Source: Podocnemis expansa (taxonomy: Eukaryota; Chordata; Testudines; Podocnemididae). Taken from it: DNA of 64,000 bases. A program made the position numbers and the translations under genes. Each line of letters starts with the position of its first letter. The first letter of the stretch is position 1. Shown in pieces: positions 46,231-57,119 of the stretch. The notes under the pieces were generated by a model, which was given only the letters and a program-made list of their open reading frames with translations, searched no databases and was not told the origin of the DNA. The stretch is from contig ML682005.1 in the NCBI GenBank assembly GCA_007922195.1, positions 27,577,183-27,641,182 on the forward strand. The letters run 5' to 3'.

Positions 46231-46650
46231 AGGGCCAGCTCAAGGGGCTGTGGTGCCCCAAGCCGGCTTTTGCGCCTGAGGAGGGAGGGGGGCATGGAAC
46301 CCAGCCTCCACTCTGGGCCAGCTCTCCTCACCCCCAGGGTAGGGAACAGCGGACCCAGGGGTGGAGCGGGCTAGCCGAGAGTGCAGATTCCACTCTTCCA
46401 TACTTCTTCTGGGCCGGTTGTTCCAGCCTAGGGGGCAGGGAAGGCCAGCCCAGAGGCAGGGTGAGAGAGCAGAGTCCACCTCATGGGGTGGCCCTCTCCG
46501 CCCCAGGCCACAGAGTGGCTGACTCGGGGAGGGGTGAGAGCATGGGATGTGGCTTCTGGGCCGGCTCATCCTGCCCTTGGTGCAGCAGCACCCCTAAGCT
46601 GCAGTGCCCCGAGCTGGTGCCACATTGGCTCATCGCTAGAACTGTCCCTG
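46231..46650. mobile_element. Non-autonomous hAT-type element
   Basis: The ends are CAGGGCCAGCTCAAG and, on the other strand, CAGGGACAGTTCTAG. Flanks are ATTGTGAT (46223-46230) and ATTGTAAT (46651-46658), an 8-bp duplication with one mismatch. The GC-rich interior lacks a transposase. The 175-codon frame starting at 46149 crosses the border and is not a gene. Confidence 0.85.
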
Positions 46651-46658
46651 ATTGTAAT

Positions 46659-49070
46659 CAGTTGGCGCAATTGTAATTGAAGATTGTACACTGCCTGTGC
46701 AAATTGGAGATCCAGTCCAGATTCTGTTTTGCGACACCAGAAATGCTTCTGTTTCAGCCATTTTGGAAAGTCCCATCAAGAAACAGAGGAGAACACATAC
46801 CCATTCAACAAGACAAAACCGATCAACTTTGCTACAGGATACCAGACTAAAAGGTGAGATGATGGTTTGATAAAGAAATCAAAGCACCAGCAAACCCATA
46901 TTCCTTTTAGTGGCAAAAAAACCTACATGAATGAAGAGCTATTGTTGCTTGACGACGTCATTCCCTAGCAAAATGCTGAGCTGAGGCAAAGTCAAACTTC
47001 TGAAAACTGGGAAAGTTAATGCTGCTCCTGCAATCTTAATCTGCCCTCTTTCAAAAATGCCCCAATGTGCCCCATTAACACATTCCTTTACTGTGCCAGC
47101 CTCACAGTTGATGTAATATAAAAGCTCTTTACCTCCTTTTACAACCATTTGTTGTTATCACAAGAGTCCATTTAATGCTATTCAAGTACAAAAAAAGATT
47201 GTCCATAATGCCTTATGTTTGGTTTCCTGGAGCTGGCATCAGCCAATGGGATTTATTCGTTCCACTCCAACCCTCTAGGTATAGTTAGAATGTTAGGTGT
47301 ACCTACACTAAATGTTAGAGGTAATAGTTTGTCCAGCTTTGTAATGGTGCATTCGTGATATGAAGACAAGTGGATTAGGTGGAGGGGTGTTACAGAGTTA
47401 TTAATTTGATATGAGGTGATCTATATATTGAATCCTCAAGTCTGTGAGCAAAGGGAAAAGCTGCATATGTAGATCTAATACATTTTGATTTCAATGCTCA
47501 TCATTCATCATTTCAATGCTCAGTATGTTATGCCAGTAGCTGGACATAGGGCTTTTATTACAAAGGATATTGTCAGCAGTGAGGTGGATTATGAACAGAT
47601 TCTAATGATTTAGTGATGATTAAATGGAAGTGTAGATTGAGAACTTCCAAAGATCCTGGCTCTTATGTGTGGCAGGGAAGGGGTCCTTCAACCCTCCCAA
47701 AAAGAAGCAGCTTGCTCTGAACCCAGCTTAGATGCGGGTGGATTTAGGACACCCCCTGTAGGTGGACAAGAACTCCCCAGGTCTGGGCACACACAGAGAA
47801 CAAGGGAATGTGGGCCTGACAGGTGAGGCTACTTCTATTCTCTCTGCCCCACCCCCGCCACTCCCAGAGGCCAACTTTTATGTGATTCTTTATCCCTTCA
47901 TTTATCATATTCCCATTGATCCCCTCATCATAACTCCTGTTGACTAAAGTATGCTGGGCTGGCATACATCGCATTACCAATACATATTATCCATGCCATA
48001 CATATATCAGTAGATATTAAGCATATAATAATAATATAATGGTAGTTACATAACTTAAATTGACCTATGCTTTTTATATAGCCTTGATAACTTATGTTTA
48101 GTATCCCATAATCCCTTGTGTTCATTAAAAAATGGTTTGGCTTAAGTAAACAGGAGAACTGTCTAGATCAAACAAATGAGTGCTTTACCACAGCAACAAG
48201 AAAGGAGTTACTGTTACAGGCCTGTACTGGAATGTGCCAAAAAAAGAGGACCAGACATATGATTGTTCTACCCTAGTACAGACCTAGACCATTACATCCT
48301 TCAGTACTTGGAATGTAGTGTTCAGGATGGAGACTGGGATATACCATGGTATCAGAAAACAAGGTAGAAAGCTCATGGGTGAAATCCAGTTTTGGGTGAC
48401 ATGCACCGTACCATGTACTTGTCAACAGCTTGAGGCTATACAGATGGCTTTGGAGCACACCTTCTGCTTAAGGTGAATGCAACGATGCTACATGAGGCAG
48501 CTTCCTGGAGACTAGTTACCAGGGAGACTGTCCAGGATGACTGCCCAGGGTGCTACGAACGGGGGGTACCCTAGAAGTGTAGGCTGACAGTTAGCAAGGA
48601 GCATTGCAAACTCACAGAGGCAACACATAGAGAAATGTCCAGATTTCTTCCCGCTTCTTCCCATTGGATGAACATGTGTGTGTGTCTGGGGTGGGGGGCA
48701 ACAGAGATGTCTAGATGCTGCTTGCTGCCACCTCAAGCATTCTCCTGCACCCCCTAGGGGGCTGTGAGTGGGGGGAAAAGTACAACACTAGAGATCCCTG
48801 AATCTAGTTCACTTTTCCTCCTTAGCTGGGTTGTGCTATGAGGTCAGCCTCAGGTGCTTCTGCTCTCTGCCTTCTTTTTACATGACACAGGTGAGGAAAG
48901 TGACCAGGAATTGTCGCCTCTTTTCTCTTCCCTACCATCCATTTCCATTTATCCCCTAACCCCCAATCCCCCTCTTTCTGCGGCAGCCCCAAACTTATCT
49001 CGTAACTCTGCTTTGATATGTTGGACACAGAAAAAGATGTTCTCCACCCTTATAAGTTTATACTCTATCT
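46659..49070. other. No recognised feature
   Basis: Short frames only. Two GT-containing or G-rich tracts near 48680 are simple sequence. Confidence 0.4.
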
Positions 49071-49074
49071 AGGC

Positions 49075-49225
49075 AAGAGAGATAATGGATGGAAGAAAGG
49101 AAACATTAACCCTAATTTGCAGTACTGATTTGTACAAAGCCACACAGAAAATCTGCGGCAGAATTCGGAAGGGAATCTAGATTTATGCCGCAATACTGTG
49201 GCTTAATCACAAGACCACCATTCTG
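49075..49225 (-). repeat. Decayed tRNA-derived SINE (antisense)
   Basis: The plus strand reads AAAGCCACACAGAAAATCTG, GCGGCAGAATTCGG and ACTGTGGCTTAATCACAAG, the antisense of a SINE head with its GTGGTC-TTAA-type A box. It is strongly diverged. Confidence 0.45.
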
Positions 49226-50906
49226 CTCCAGCCAGAACAATTAAAATAAAAAAAAAAAAAACTAGCAGCACTGAGTTAACAATTCTTCAATAGAATGGAT
49301 CTTTCTGATCCAACCACTCTAATGAGACAGAGTGACTCCCTTTCAAGCATGAGTCTCCCCCTCCAGGGTTCAAGTACCTCTAGGTGGTTTTTATATTCTG
49401 TGGGGGAGAATCAGGCCCCTGTTCTTTATATAAACTGAATAAATTACTGATATTTATTGGTAGTTATCTATCCAATATCAGGCAAGCTATCCCAAACTGG
49501 GAAAAGTTATTGAAAAAGTAAAACAACTACATGGGAATTATTAACTGTCTTCCCAATCAAAAAACAAAACAAAACAAAAAAACAAAAACCCAACACTTTT
49601 TTGGACTAGTAATGAAGAAGCAAAATTAAATTTTCCTTCTGCCTGTTCTGATCTTCTGTGATAGTCGCTCATGTTTTCCCTTTTGATCTTGTTTTACAAG
49701 TGTTTTTAGCCCCAGCATGTCATGCATTAGGGGAAAGCAAAGCTTGGGACAAGTTATTACTGCCTGCAACATCTGGTACCTAACACATTCTTCTTTGATC
49801 AACAGTATGTCATGTGTTATAGTGAAGCAGACTGCATAGTTCATCCTTACTGAACCTTCACCCTGAGGGCAACATGTGAAAGGCAAATTCCATCTGCCTT
49901 AAAGCAGACCAAAAATTGTCTTGAAATGTAGAAATCTAACTTGCTCAGTTGCTGTGACCAAGACAAGAATTCATATTAAACAAGGTTCAGAAATAAACCT
50001 TTTCTTGCCATTTTAGCAAAATATGTTCGGGCTTCTTTTTCACAGATAGGAGGAAATCTCATTTCTGTTCAGATTCTTTCTTCGTTAATACACATGTCTT
50101 GTCCTACTCTTTCTCAAATGAATTTAGCTTTTACAGACGTGAATAACTAAGAGAATGAGCTTGAGCCAAGCATAGTGTGCTTTAGGTACTACACAAGCTT
50201 CCCTCAATAGTCCTATCCACACAGCTCCATGCTAACTGTTGTAAGTCAACTTTGTTATTGCAGTTGTAGATCCTTCAAAAATTAATCATCCTGGCATTGT
50301 TTCTATGATTCTTGCAAATAGCAAGTAAGGTGAAACCACCTCATTTTTATGCATGACTTAAGTAGTTGAAGCCTAACTTTCACAATTGAAAGACTAGTCT
50401 CCCTTCTTCTTATCCCTATTCAAAAATTAATGTAGAGCTGTTCACATGAAAATGACATGAGTTTTAGCCAAACTATCCTTAGCTAGTACTAATTTTTTTT
50501 ATTTGTATTTTAGGAAATGGGAAATACATTTACAAACGTTTTCTTCACATTAACATGCAGGGCCAAACTGCTCTCAGTTATAGTGATGTATATTCAGTGT
50601 AACTGTTGCCAACTGTCTCCCCTCCAGTGGAGGAATAGGTCTTTAAATTTCAGTTGCCAACATTTAGTTTCCTTGTCTATACTGAGCTGATCCGAAGTTC
50701 CTTGAAATCAATGAAATGACCTCACTTTGACTTAAATTTAGTTGGGATCAGGCCCTATTAAAATCAAACAGTTAAATGAAACAAGTCGTACTCCTTGAAA
50801 TCTCTCAAAACTCTTTTGAGACTGAATTTGTCCTCAGATGTTTATACAGCTTCCCATGTAAGTAAATGGGAACTGCACAATCAGTCAAGGGAAAAGCTAG
50901 TTATCA
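49226..50906. other. No recognised feature
   Basis: An A-rich tract with AAAAC units lies at 49558-49589. Otherwise only short frames are present. Confidence 0.4.
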
Positions 50907-50914
50907 TGTTGGAC

Positions 50915-51102
50915 CAGGGGTCTCAAACTCAAATCACCACGAGGGCCACATGTGGACTGGTATGTTAGCCTGAGGGCTGAACCACTGAAACCTTTTCATA
51001 CAACAGTATCGCATAAATCAGTAACAATAGTGTCATTGGGGGCCACAGGAAATAGCTTTAGGGGCTGCATGAGGCCTGCAGGCCATGTGTTTGAGCCCCC
51101 TG
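50915..51102. mobile_element. Short hAT-type element
   Basis: The left end is CAGGGGTCTCAAACTCA. The right end reads GTGTTTGAGCCCCCTG, its near reverse complement. Flanks TGTTGGAC and TCTTAGAC match at 6 of 8 positions. At 188 bases it has no coding capacity. Confidence 0.8.
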
Positions 51103-51110
51103 TCTTAGAC

Positions 51111-52190
51111 ATTTAGGCTCACAAGATCACTGAATGTATCATTCTGTCATCTTAGTCCTAGTCTATAAAAGTGATAAAGTGTGATACAAAGTCAGTTTCA
51201 GAGTATTCTATCTAATATTAGGTTAATGTAACCTTTTTAACTCAAAATTTTACTAATCAATAGCTACATCAAAAATAAATGCTGATTAATGTCCTATATT
51301 AGGCTAATAAATAGTTTCAGTATTCAAGCATAAATATATCCTAATTTTAAATTACAGTATTCTCACATACCCTGAATGATGTACATTTTTGCTAAAAGAA
51401 AAGACCACACAAGAACAGGGCATTCAGAAGGATCAAATTAAGGCAATGTTTAGGAAATAAACAGAACACATAAATGCTGGTGTTTTTGTTGGAACTACAC
51501 AATAGATTTGACTGTTTCTTTGCCAGAGACTTGTGGATATTGATACAACATTTAATTCCACTTAGTTCTACTTGATTTGGTGGTGGGGGGAGGCAAAATT
51601 CCAAAATTTCAGACCCACTCATTTATTCTTTTGCTAGCAGAAATAACCTTTGGCTAACATTTTGTTTAGGCTATTGCTCTCTTTGTCAAATTGGAAAAAG
51701 CTTTCATTTTTCCTGTTAACTACTGTGTTACTCAAATTGGTCATAGAAGAGCTAGTTGAAAAAAGGCTGACTGTTTTTTTTCTTTGTGAATTTTTCCCCT
51801 AATTTTTTGTGTTTAGTTTTGTTCTTTAAATCAGCCAGCTCTGAGTGACAGTTCTAGTAGATTGTGCTAAAGTAGAGCTGCCTATACTTTTAAGCACTTT
51901 TCAGTATTGTAGAACTACTTAACATTGGCACCTGTCAGTGTATTAATAATTTGGGCATTTTTCTTCCAGCACTCGCTGGTATGTTTGCTTACCTCAATTG
52001 AGCAAAATAAAACCACAGCCATACAACATATTTTCCCTGTATTTTAACAAATTGCATCCTACTTTGGATCAAGTTAATCAGGTAGCATTATATTTTATGA
52101 CTGTGAAGATATTTCTACTACAATTAGAGACATTTGCTCTGTTTAATCTAGCTCAAGTCAGTACAAATCAGGTGTTAAAGTAAGTTGGAG
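51111..52190. other. No recognised feature
   Basis: AT-rich, with short frames only. Confidence 0.45.
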
Positions 52191-52424
52191 CATCCTGGAA
52201 CACAGTTCCAGGACCCACAAATTTGAGGGTCCAGAGTTCCGGGCCCCCCTAAAAATAGAAAAATCAAGTGGACTGCATATTCTGTCCTGTCCTAGCCCGA
52301 GCCCAGGAGCTGTGGCCAGGCTGGGGGAGTTTTAAAATCTCTCATTCTGAGCATGCTCTGATGCATGCTCAGGGTGGGAGCAGCCTAGCCAGGGAGCAGT
52401 TCTGGTGAGGTAAGATGGGGGGGG

Positions 52425-53240
52425 GTCAGGATCGGAGAGTTGGCAGACAGACCAGGGAAGCGGGTTGGGGAGCTGGCAGGAAGACAGGAAAGGGTCGTGG
52501 GTGATTGGGAAGCCAGCAGGTGGGTGAGAGGGTCAGGGAAGGGGGGCAGGGAGCTGGCAGGTGGGTGGCAAAGTGTCCTGGTAGATTGGGAAGCCAGTAG
52601 GTGGGTGGGCAGGTCAGGGAATGGAGTGGGAGGGGGACAGTGGGCAGGTCAGGGAAGGGGGTCAGGGAGCCAGCAGGGAAGAGCCTGAGGGTCAGGGAGC
52701 CAGTGTGCAGGTTGGTCTGGGAAGTGGGGGGTAAGGGAGCTGGCAGGTGGGTGGGGAAGGTGACTGGAGGGGTTAGGGACTCAGGTAGCCAGCGGGGTAG
52801 GGGCCCAGGGTTCGGAGTTGTGGAGCTGACCAGACTGGGGATGGGGTCTGAGGGTGCGTGGGAGCTGTCAAGGCAGGGAAAGGTCAGGGAGTCAGTGGGT
52901 TGGGAAAGGGGGCCAAGGAGCCAGCAGGCAGGTGGATTGGGCATCGGGGAAGGGTCCCCAGGACCATGGAGTCAGTGGGTTGGGGAGAGCCGCCAGGGTT
53001 GGGAGCCAGCAGGTAGGCAGGTTGGGGAAGGTGTCAAGGAGTCAGCACTTGGGGAAAGTGGCTGGGGAGCCAGTGGGCGGGTGAGTCGGCTGTTGGTGAA
53101 GGTTCACGGGTGTCAGAGAGTCAGCAAGTTAGGGATTGGGGCCAGGGAGCTGGTCGGCAAGTGGGTCAGGGAAGGGTTTGGGGAACTGGCGGGCGGGTGG
53201 TTTGGCGAAGGAGCTGGGGGGGTTAAGGAGTCATAGGATC
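52425..53240. repeat. G-rich degenerate minisatellite, about 40-bp units
   Basis: AGCTGGCAGG or AGCCAGCAGG cores recur near 52471, 52511, 52552, 52593, 52668, 52698 and 52738 and continue to about 53200, with GGTCAGGGAAGGGG spacers. The long frames on both strands come from the array's scarcity of stop codons. Confidence 0.85.
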
Positions 53241-53654
53241 TACATGAGTGACTATATATTTCAGAGGTTGAACATAGCAAATTATTTTTTTGCTTGTGCT
53301 TGGGAGGTGAATGACTCATGAAATGGGTTTATTTTTCTGGATTTTTCCCCCTGCTTTGTTCCCATTTTGCTGATTCCATGCTAAGAATGATAATACTGTC
53401 CTGGGTGGAGACAGTGTCTCCTCCATTACAGAGCCGAGGACTCATGCATGTTTCCCAGTTGTTTTAGAAACTAAAATGTGAATTATTTAAAATGGGTCTA
53501 ATTGCCCTGTGTTTATTTGCCCTGTATGTACACTCCACAGCCTCACTCACTATTTATAGGAAGCCACTACTAATTTCTTCCTAAAATGTCTAATAAAGTG
53601 GATCTTTAAAACTGCTCACAGTTTGGGGATGACCAAGTACAACAGCAAAAGAAG

Positions 53655-53705
53655 GAAGAAATCCTTGCTTCTTTTGCTGAACTAGACTAACACAGCTGCT
53701 CCTTT
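53655..53705 (+). repeat. Sauropsid repeat fragment
   Basis: AAATCCTTGCTTCTTTTGCT and GACTAACACAGCTGCTCCT are the 3' portion of the family at 6020. Confidence 0.7.
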
Positions 53706-53867
53706 GAAAAGTACAGCAGATATTTCATAGTAGTTTAGATTTTGTCTTTTTATTGTCCTGATCTTTTTTTTTTTCTTTTTAAATCTGGGTTTGATTTATT
53801 AAAATGAGCAAGGTGCACAGTGCCCCACTGACAGCAACTTATATTTTGGAGGCTAAGACATAATGAT

Positions 53868-53955
53868 CACAGAATCATAGAACTGGAAGGGACCATGAGA
53901 GGTGTCTGAATCCAGTCTGCTGCATTCATGCCAGGACCAAGTACCATCTAGGGTA
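53868..53955 (-). mobile_element. CR1 3'-end fragment (antisense)
   Basis: CACAGAATCATAGAACTGG and AAGGGACCATGAGAGGT are the antisense CR1 3' terminus. It runs into the minisatellite that follows. Confidence 0.75.
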
Positions 53956-54420
53956 ATGCAGGAGGCAGTGTGTGAGGCTGGGATTGGGGGTATGGGAGCA
54001 GAGGGGTAGTGTGTGAGACCAGGATGAGGGTGGGAGGGGCGGAGGGGCAGCATGTGAAGCTGGGAAGGGGTAGGGGTCCAGAGGGAGCAGTGTGTGAGGC
54101 AGAGCTGTAACTAAGGAATTTGGTGCCTGGGGCACGTTCTGATCAGAATGCACCCCTTGCAATGGCCGGACCCTTTGGCTAGCGGTGAGGAATGCACCCT
54201 TTAATGGAGCAGCTCAATGGAGCAGCTCCGGCGCACCAGGGTCAAAGCCCTGCTCACCCTAGTTATGGCCCTGGTGTGAGGCCAGGATCAGGGTGAGGGG
54301 CCAGTGTGTGAGGCCAGGATCAGAGCCGGTGGGCAGTGGAGGCAGAGTGTGAGGCCAGGATCAAGGTCAGGAAGGTGCAGGGGGTGGAGGGGGCAGTGTA
54401 AGAGTCCAGAATCAGGGCCA
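53956..54420. repeat. GTGTGAGGCCAGGATCAGG minisatellite, split by a hAT insertion
   Basis: GTGTGAGGC(C/T)(A/G)GGAT cores recur irregularly before 54099 and after 54274, to about 54420. The array is interrupted by the element at 54100-54273. Confidence 0.8.
54100..54273. mobile_element. Short hAT-type element inside the minisatellite
   Basis: The ends are CAGAGCTGTAACTAAGG and, on the other strand, CAGGGCCATAACTAGGG. The flanking 8-mer GTGTGAGG is exact on both sides (54092-54099 and 54274-54281). Because that 8-mer is also part of the array unit, the duplication could be partly coincidental, but the paired inverted ends support insertion. It is 174 bases and non-coding. Confidence 0.85.
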
Positions 54421-55185
54421 GTATTTTTATGGAGTGATAACCATATTTTTATGGAGTGATAACCGATACATATGGTACTGAGAACTGGTTGCAAATGCTT
54501 ACCTGGGCTGGGTCCCGCCCATGCATGAAGGGGGACCGTATGATATGGGAAGGGGACCCAGAGATTAGGAAGGTTCCAGGGCTCACCAAATTATACTTTA
54601 ACCACTGGTACAAATGGTAATGAAACCAGGGCAGCATGGGTTTCAGATCAAGCTGCATAAGCCTGTTCTGCACCCAGGATACTTACCTGATAGGCCAGCC
54701 TGTGAAGAAGCCCACACTAGTTGTGAGTTCACTGTAGATTATACCTGTGCTTGCTCGATCGGAGCTAGTTTGGGTATTCCTAATCCATGCTGTAATCACA
54801 TTTCTGATTGCAGTGTAAATATATCCTGTCTGTCACAGTGTGAGTATGGCTATCTGAATGTACTAAACTCAAACTTCCATTAGAGGACCACTTTATTAAA
54901 ATTCTGAATAAAGATTTGGACATGTCGCTACCTTTCATTTTTGCAGATGATATACATTTTCCTAGAGCTCACAGGTGAGGCTGAAGATCAGATGCCGTGA
55001 ACAGTATGTAAACTGATCCAGTTTTCCAAACAGTGTTATCTTTTGCCCTCTAATACTTTTTTTAGAGGGTGATATCTGAAGGCTTAGATATTGTGGCAGA
55101 AGCTTTCTCCAAGCATCCAGTTAAACATTGACCAGGTAACTTTCATTTGCTTACTTGATTTTTATTAATAAGATACCAGAGTCAT
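54421..55185. other. No recognised feature
   Basis: A short direct duplication, ATTTTTATGGAGTGATAACC, occurs twice in succession at 54423-54442 and 54446-54465. Otherwise nothing was recognised. Confidence 0.45.
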
Positions 55186-55325
55186 TCATTATTATTGCTT
55201 TTTATTATTTGTACTGAGGTAACACGTAGGAGCCCTAGTTATGGACCAGGATCCCATTGTTCTAGGCGTTATACCAACAGAGAACAAAAAGGTGGTCCCT
55301 GTCCATAGGACTTTACAACTCCACC
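55186..55325 (+). repeat. Old interspersed repeat (GGACCAGGATCCCATTG type)
   Basis: ATTATTTGTACTGAGGTAAC, AGGAGCCCTAGTTATGGACC and CAGAGAACAAAAAGGTGGTC match a widespread reptile repeat that I recognise. Its class is not assigned. Confidence 0.65.
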
Positions 55326-55750
55326 AAAGAACGTATTGTGAATAACTTGAGTTTTTCCACCGGATGGTATTATGTTAATGTTCTCTTGATCTCCTCATTA
55401 CCTGTTAAGCAGGTAAGCAAATAGGTTCTGATTTGGCTGCTGTATTCATCCAGACAGACCCCTGTGTCCAAGCAAAGTCCCACTGAAGGTAGCTATAGAG
55501 ATCTATCCAGGTGCAAAGATTATTGCCACAGATCTATTTACAAGACCGGGTCCTTAGCTTGTATGTTTAAGTGAGCCTGTGTACAAAGAGCACCATGGAA
55601 ACTGAAGAAATTCTCTTCAGATGCTGGAACCATACAGTCTGTGTTACGGTCTCATTTGGCTTCATGCAGTTAAGAATATATGATCCTTTCTGAAACTTGA
55701 TTTGGAATTGTGTGTGCCCAGAGGAAGATTTTCCATTATGGTCATCTAAC

Positions 55751-56122
55751 CAGGGGCATTGCTGCCCTGGGGAATGACCTGGGGCATGGGCCCAGGCCCC
55801 GCCTCCTGCCCACAGGCCATGCCCCCTGTCTGCAGGCCATGGCCCCTGCCAGGGACAAGGCGGGGAGCAGCAGCCACAGCTGCAGGGTTGCCCAGCCTCT
55901 GAAGGGGCCGGAAGCGGCTGCTGCTGCCGCGGATGACTGCGCCCTGGATCCTTGGCCAGCAACAGGGCCCGGAGCAGCAGCTGCAGCTGTGGGCAGATGT
56001 GCCCTGGATCCCCGGCTGGGGATGGGGCCAGAAGCGTCAGCTGTGGCCCAGCCAGGACCCAGGGCACTGGCACCGGCATTCGGGGCATGGGCCCCATGTG
56101 CCAGGTGCCAGTGACACCCCTG
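55751..56122. mobile_element. Second GC-rich hAT-type element, related to 41189-41734
   Basis: The ends are CAGGGGCATTGCTGCC and, on the other strand, CAGGGGTGTCACTGGC, close to the ends of the 41189 element. The start (GGGGCATGGGCCCAGGCCCC) and the GCCCTGGATCC units at 55941 and 56001 are also shared. Flanks CATCTAAC and CACCATGG do not form a clear duplication. Confidence 0.75.
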
Positions 56123-56995
56123 CACCATGGTAATGTTCATACGAGAACAAAACTGTGTTTATATCTAAGATGAAGGGTTTGCAGTTAACTTGATTTAGAA
56201 GTTTATAACTGCAAATTATTGTTCTTATTTTTAATTGTTTTTACTATTGAGCTGATCTGAAGTGCTTCACTCCTTGTGTAGACATTTTGTTATTACTTAA
56301 CAAGGGATAGGAGTACACTGTCAATATAAATTCTGATCACAGCAGAAAATATTAGAACTCAGGCATGATATAAACCAAAGAACACTAAGTACATAAAGCA
56401 ATACAAAGTATAAGTAATCAATGAAACCTGAAGAACTTTCATAGATACTGTATATAAGGCACTTCTTCCAGTTCAGTCTATTTGCACCTATAATCTTCCA
56501 TTTCTCCTTCAGGCCTGTGGCAGGTTTGCCAACCCTGCAGGATTGTTTTGTAATCCTGAGGAATTTAAGATTAACCTTCAAGATTATGTTGTAATGAAAC
56601 CCCCAGGAATACATCCAACCAAACTTCTCAGCCCAAGTCTATGGCTGCTTTATATGCTCTAAATACAAACGGAAAGATTTCAACCAGTAATTTGATTAGT
56701 TGTTAAGTGGTTGCTCCAGTTTCTCTTTCCAGCCTTTTTCCTGAGTTGCTACTTCATTTCCTACTCAAAATATACAGAAGTAATTTTTAATCCATTCTTC
56801 AACTACACTAACTTTTAAGAACAGCACAAAAGAGAATCCATGTTATAACCATGTTAGTAATAAACAACTATCAGAGGCTATATTTACATTAGTCTCAACC
56901 AAATGTATCCTGTATTCTTCCCAGAAGTACCCTTTCGAAAGTAAGCCTTTGTTTCCCCATTTGCAAATATATTGACTGTTTTTAAACAATCCCTA
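56123..56995. other. No recognised feature
   Basis: AT-rich, with short frames only. Confidence 0.45.
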
Positions 56996-56997
56996 GT

Positions 56998-57115
56998 GGG
57001 ATCTCTGCCACAAAAGCTCAGGAGATAAATAAATTTGTTAGTCTTTAAAAGTTCTAGAAGAATCCTTGCGCTTTTTGCTGAAATAGACTAACACGGCCAT
57101 CCCTCTGGAACTTCC
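56998..57115 (+). repeat. Sauropsid repeat copy
   Basis: GGGATCTCTGCCACAAAAGC, AAATAAATTTGTTAGTCTTT and GACTAACACGGCCATCCCTC mark a nearly complete copy of the family at 6020. Confidence 0.8.
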
Positions 57116-57119
57116 CAAC

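Noticed and set aside
46149..46676. 175-codon plus-strand frame
   Set aside because: It starts outside and ends outside the hAT-type element and has no motif.
52426..53236. Frames of 172 and 211 codons on opposite strands
   Set aside because: Both lie in a G-rich minisatellite with almost no A or T to form stops, and the predicted proteins are low complexity.
55567..56140. Frames of 132-176 codons
   Set aside because: Same cause as at 41 kb; they also cross the border of the insertion.
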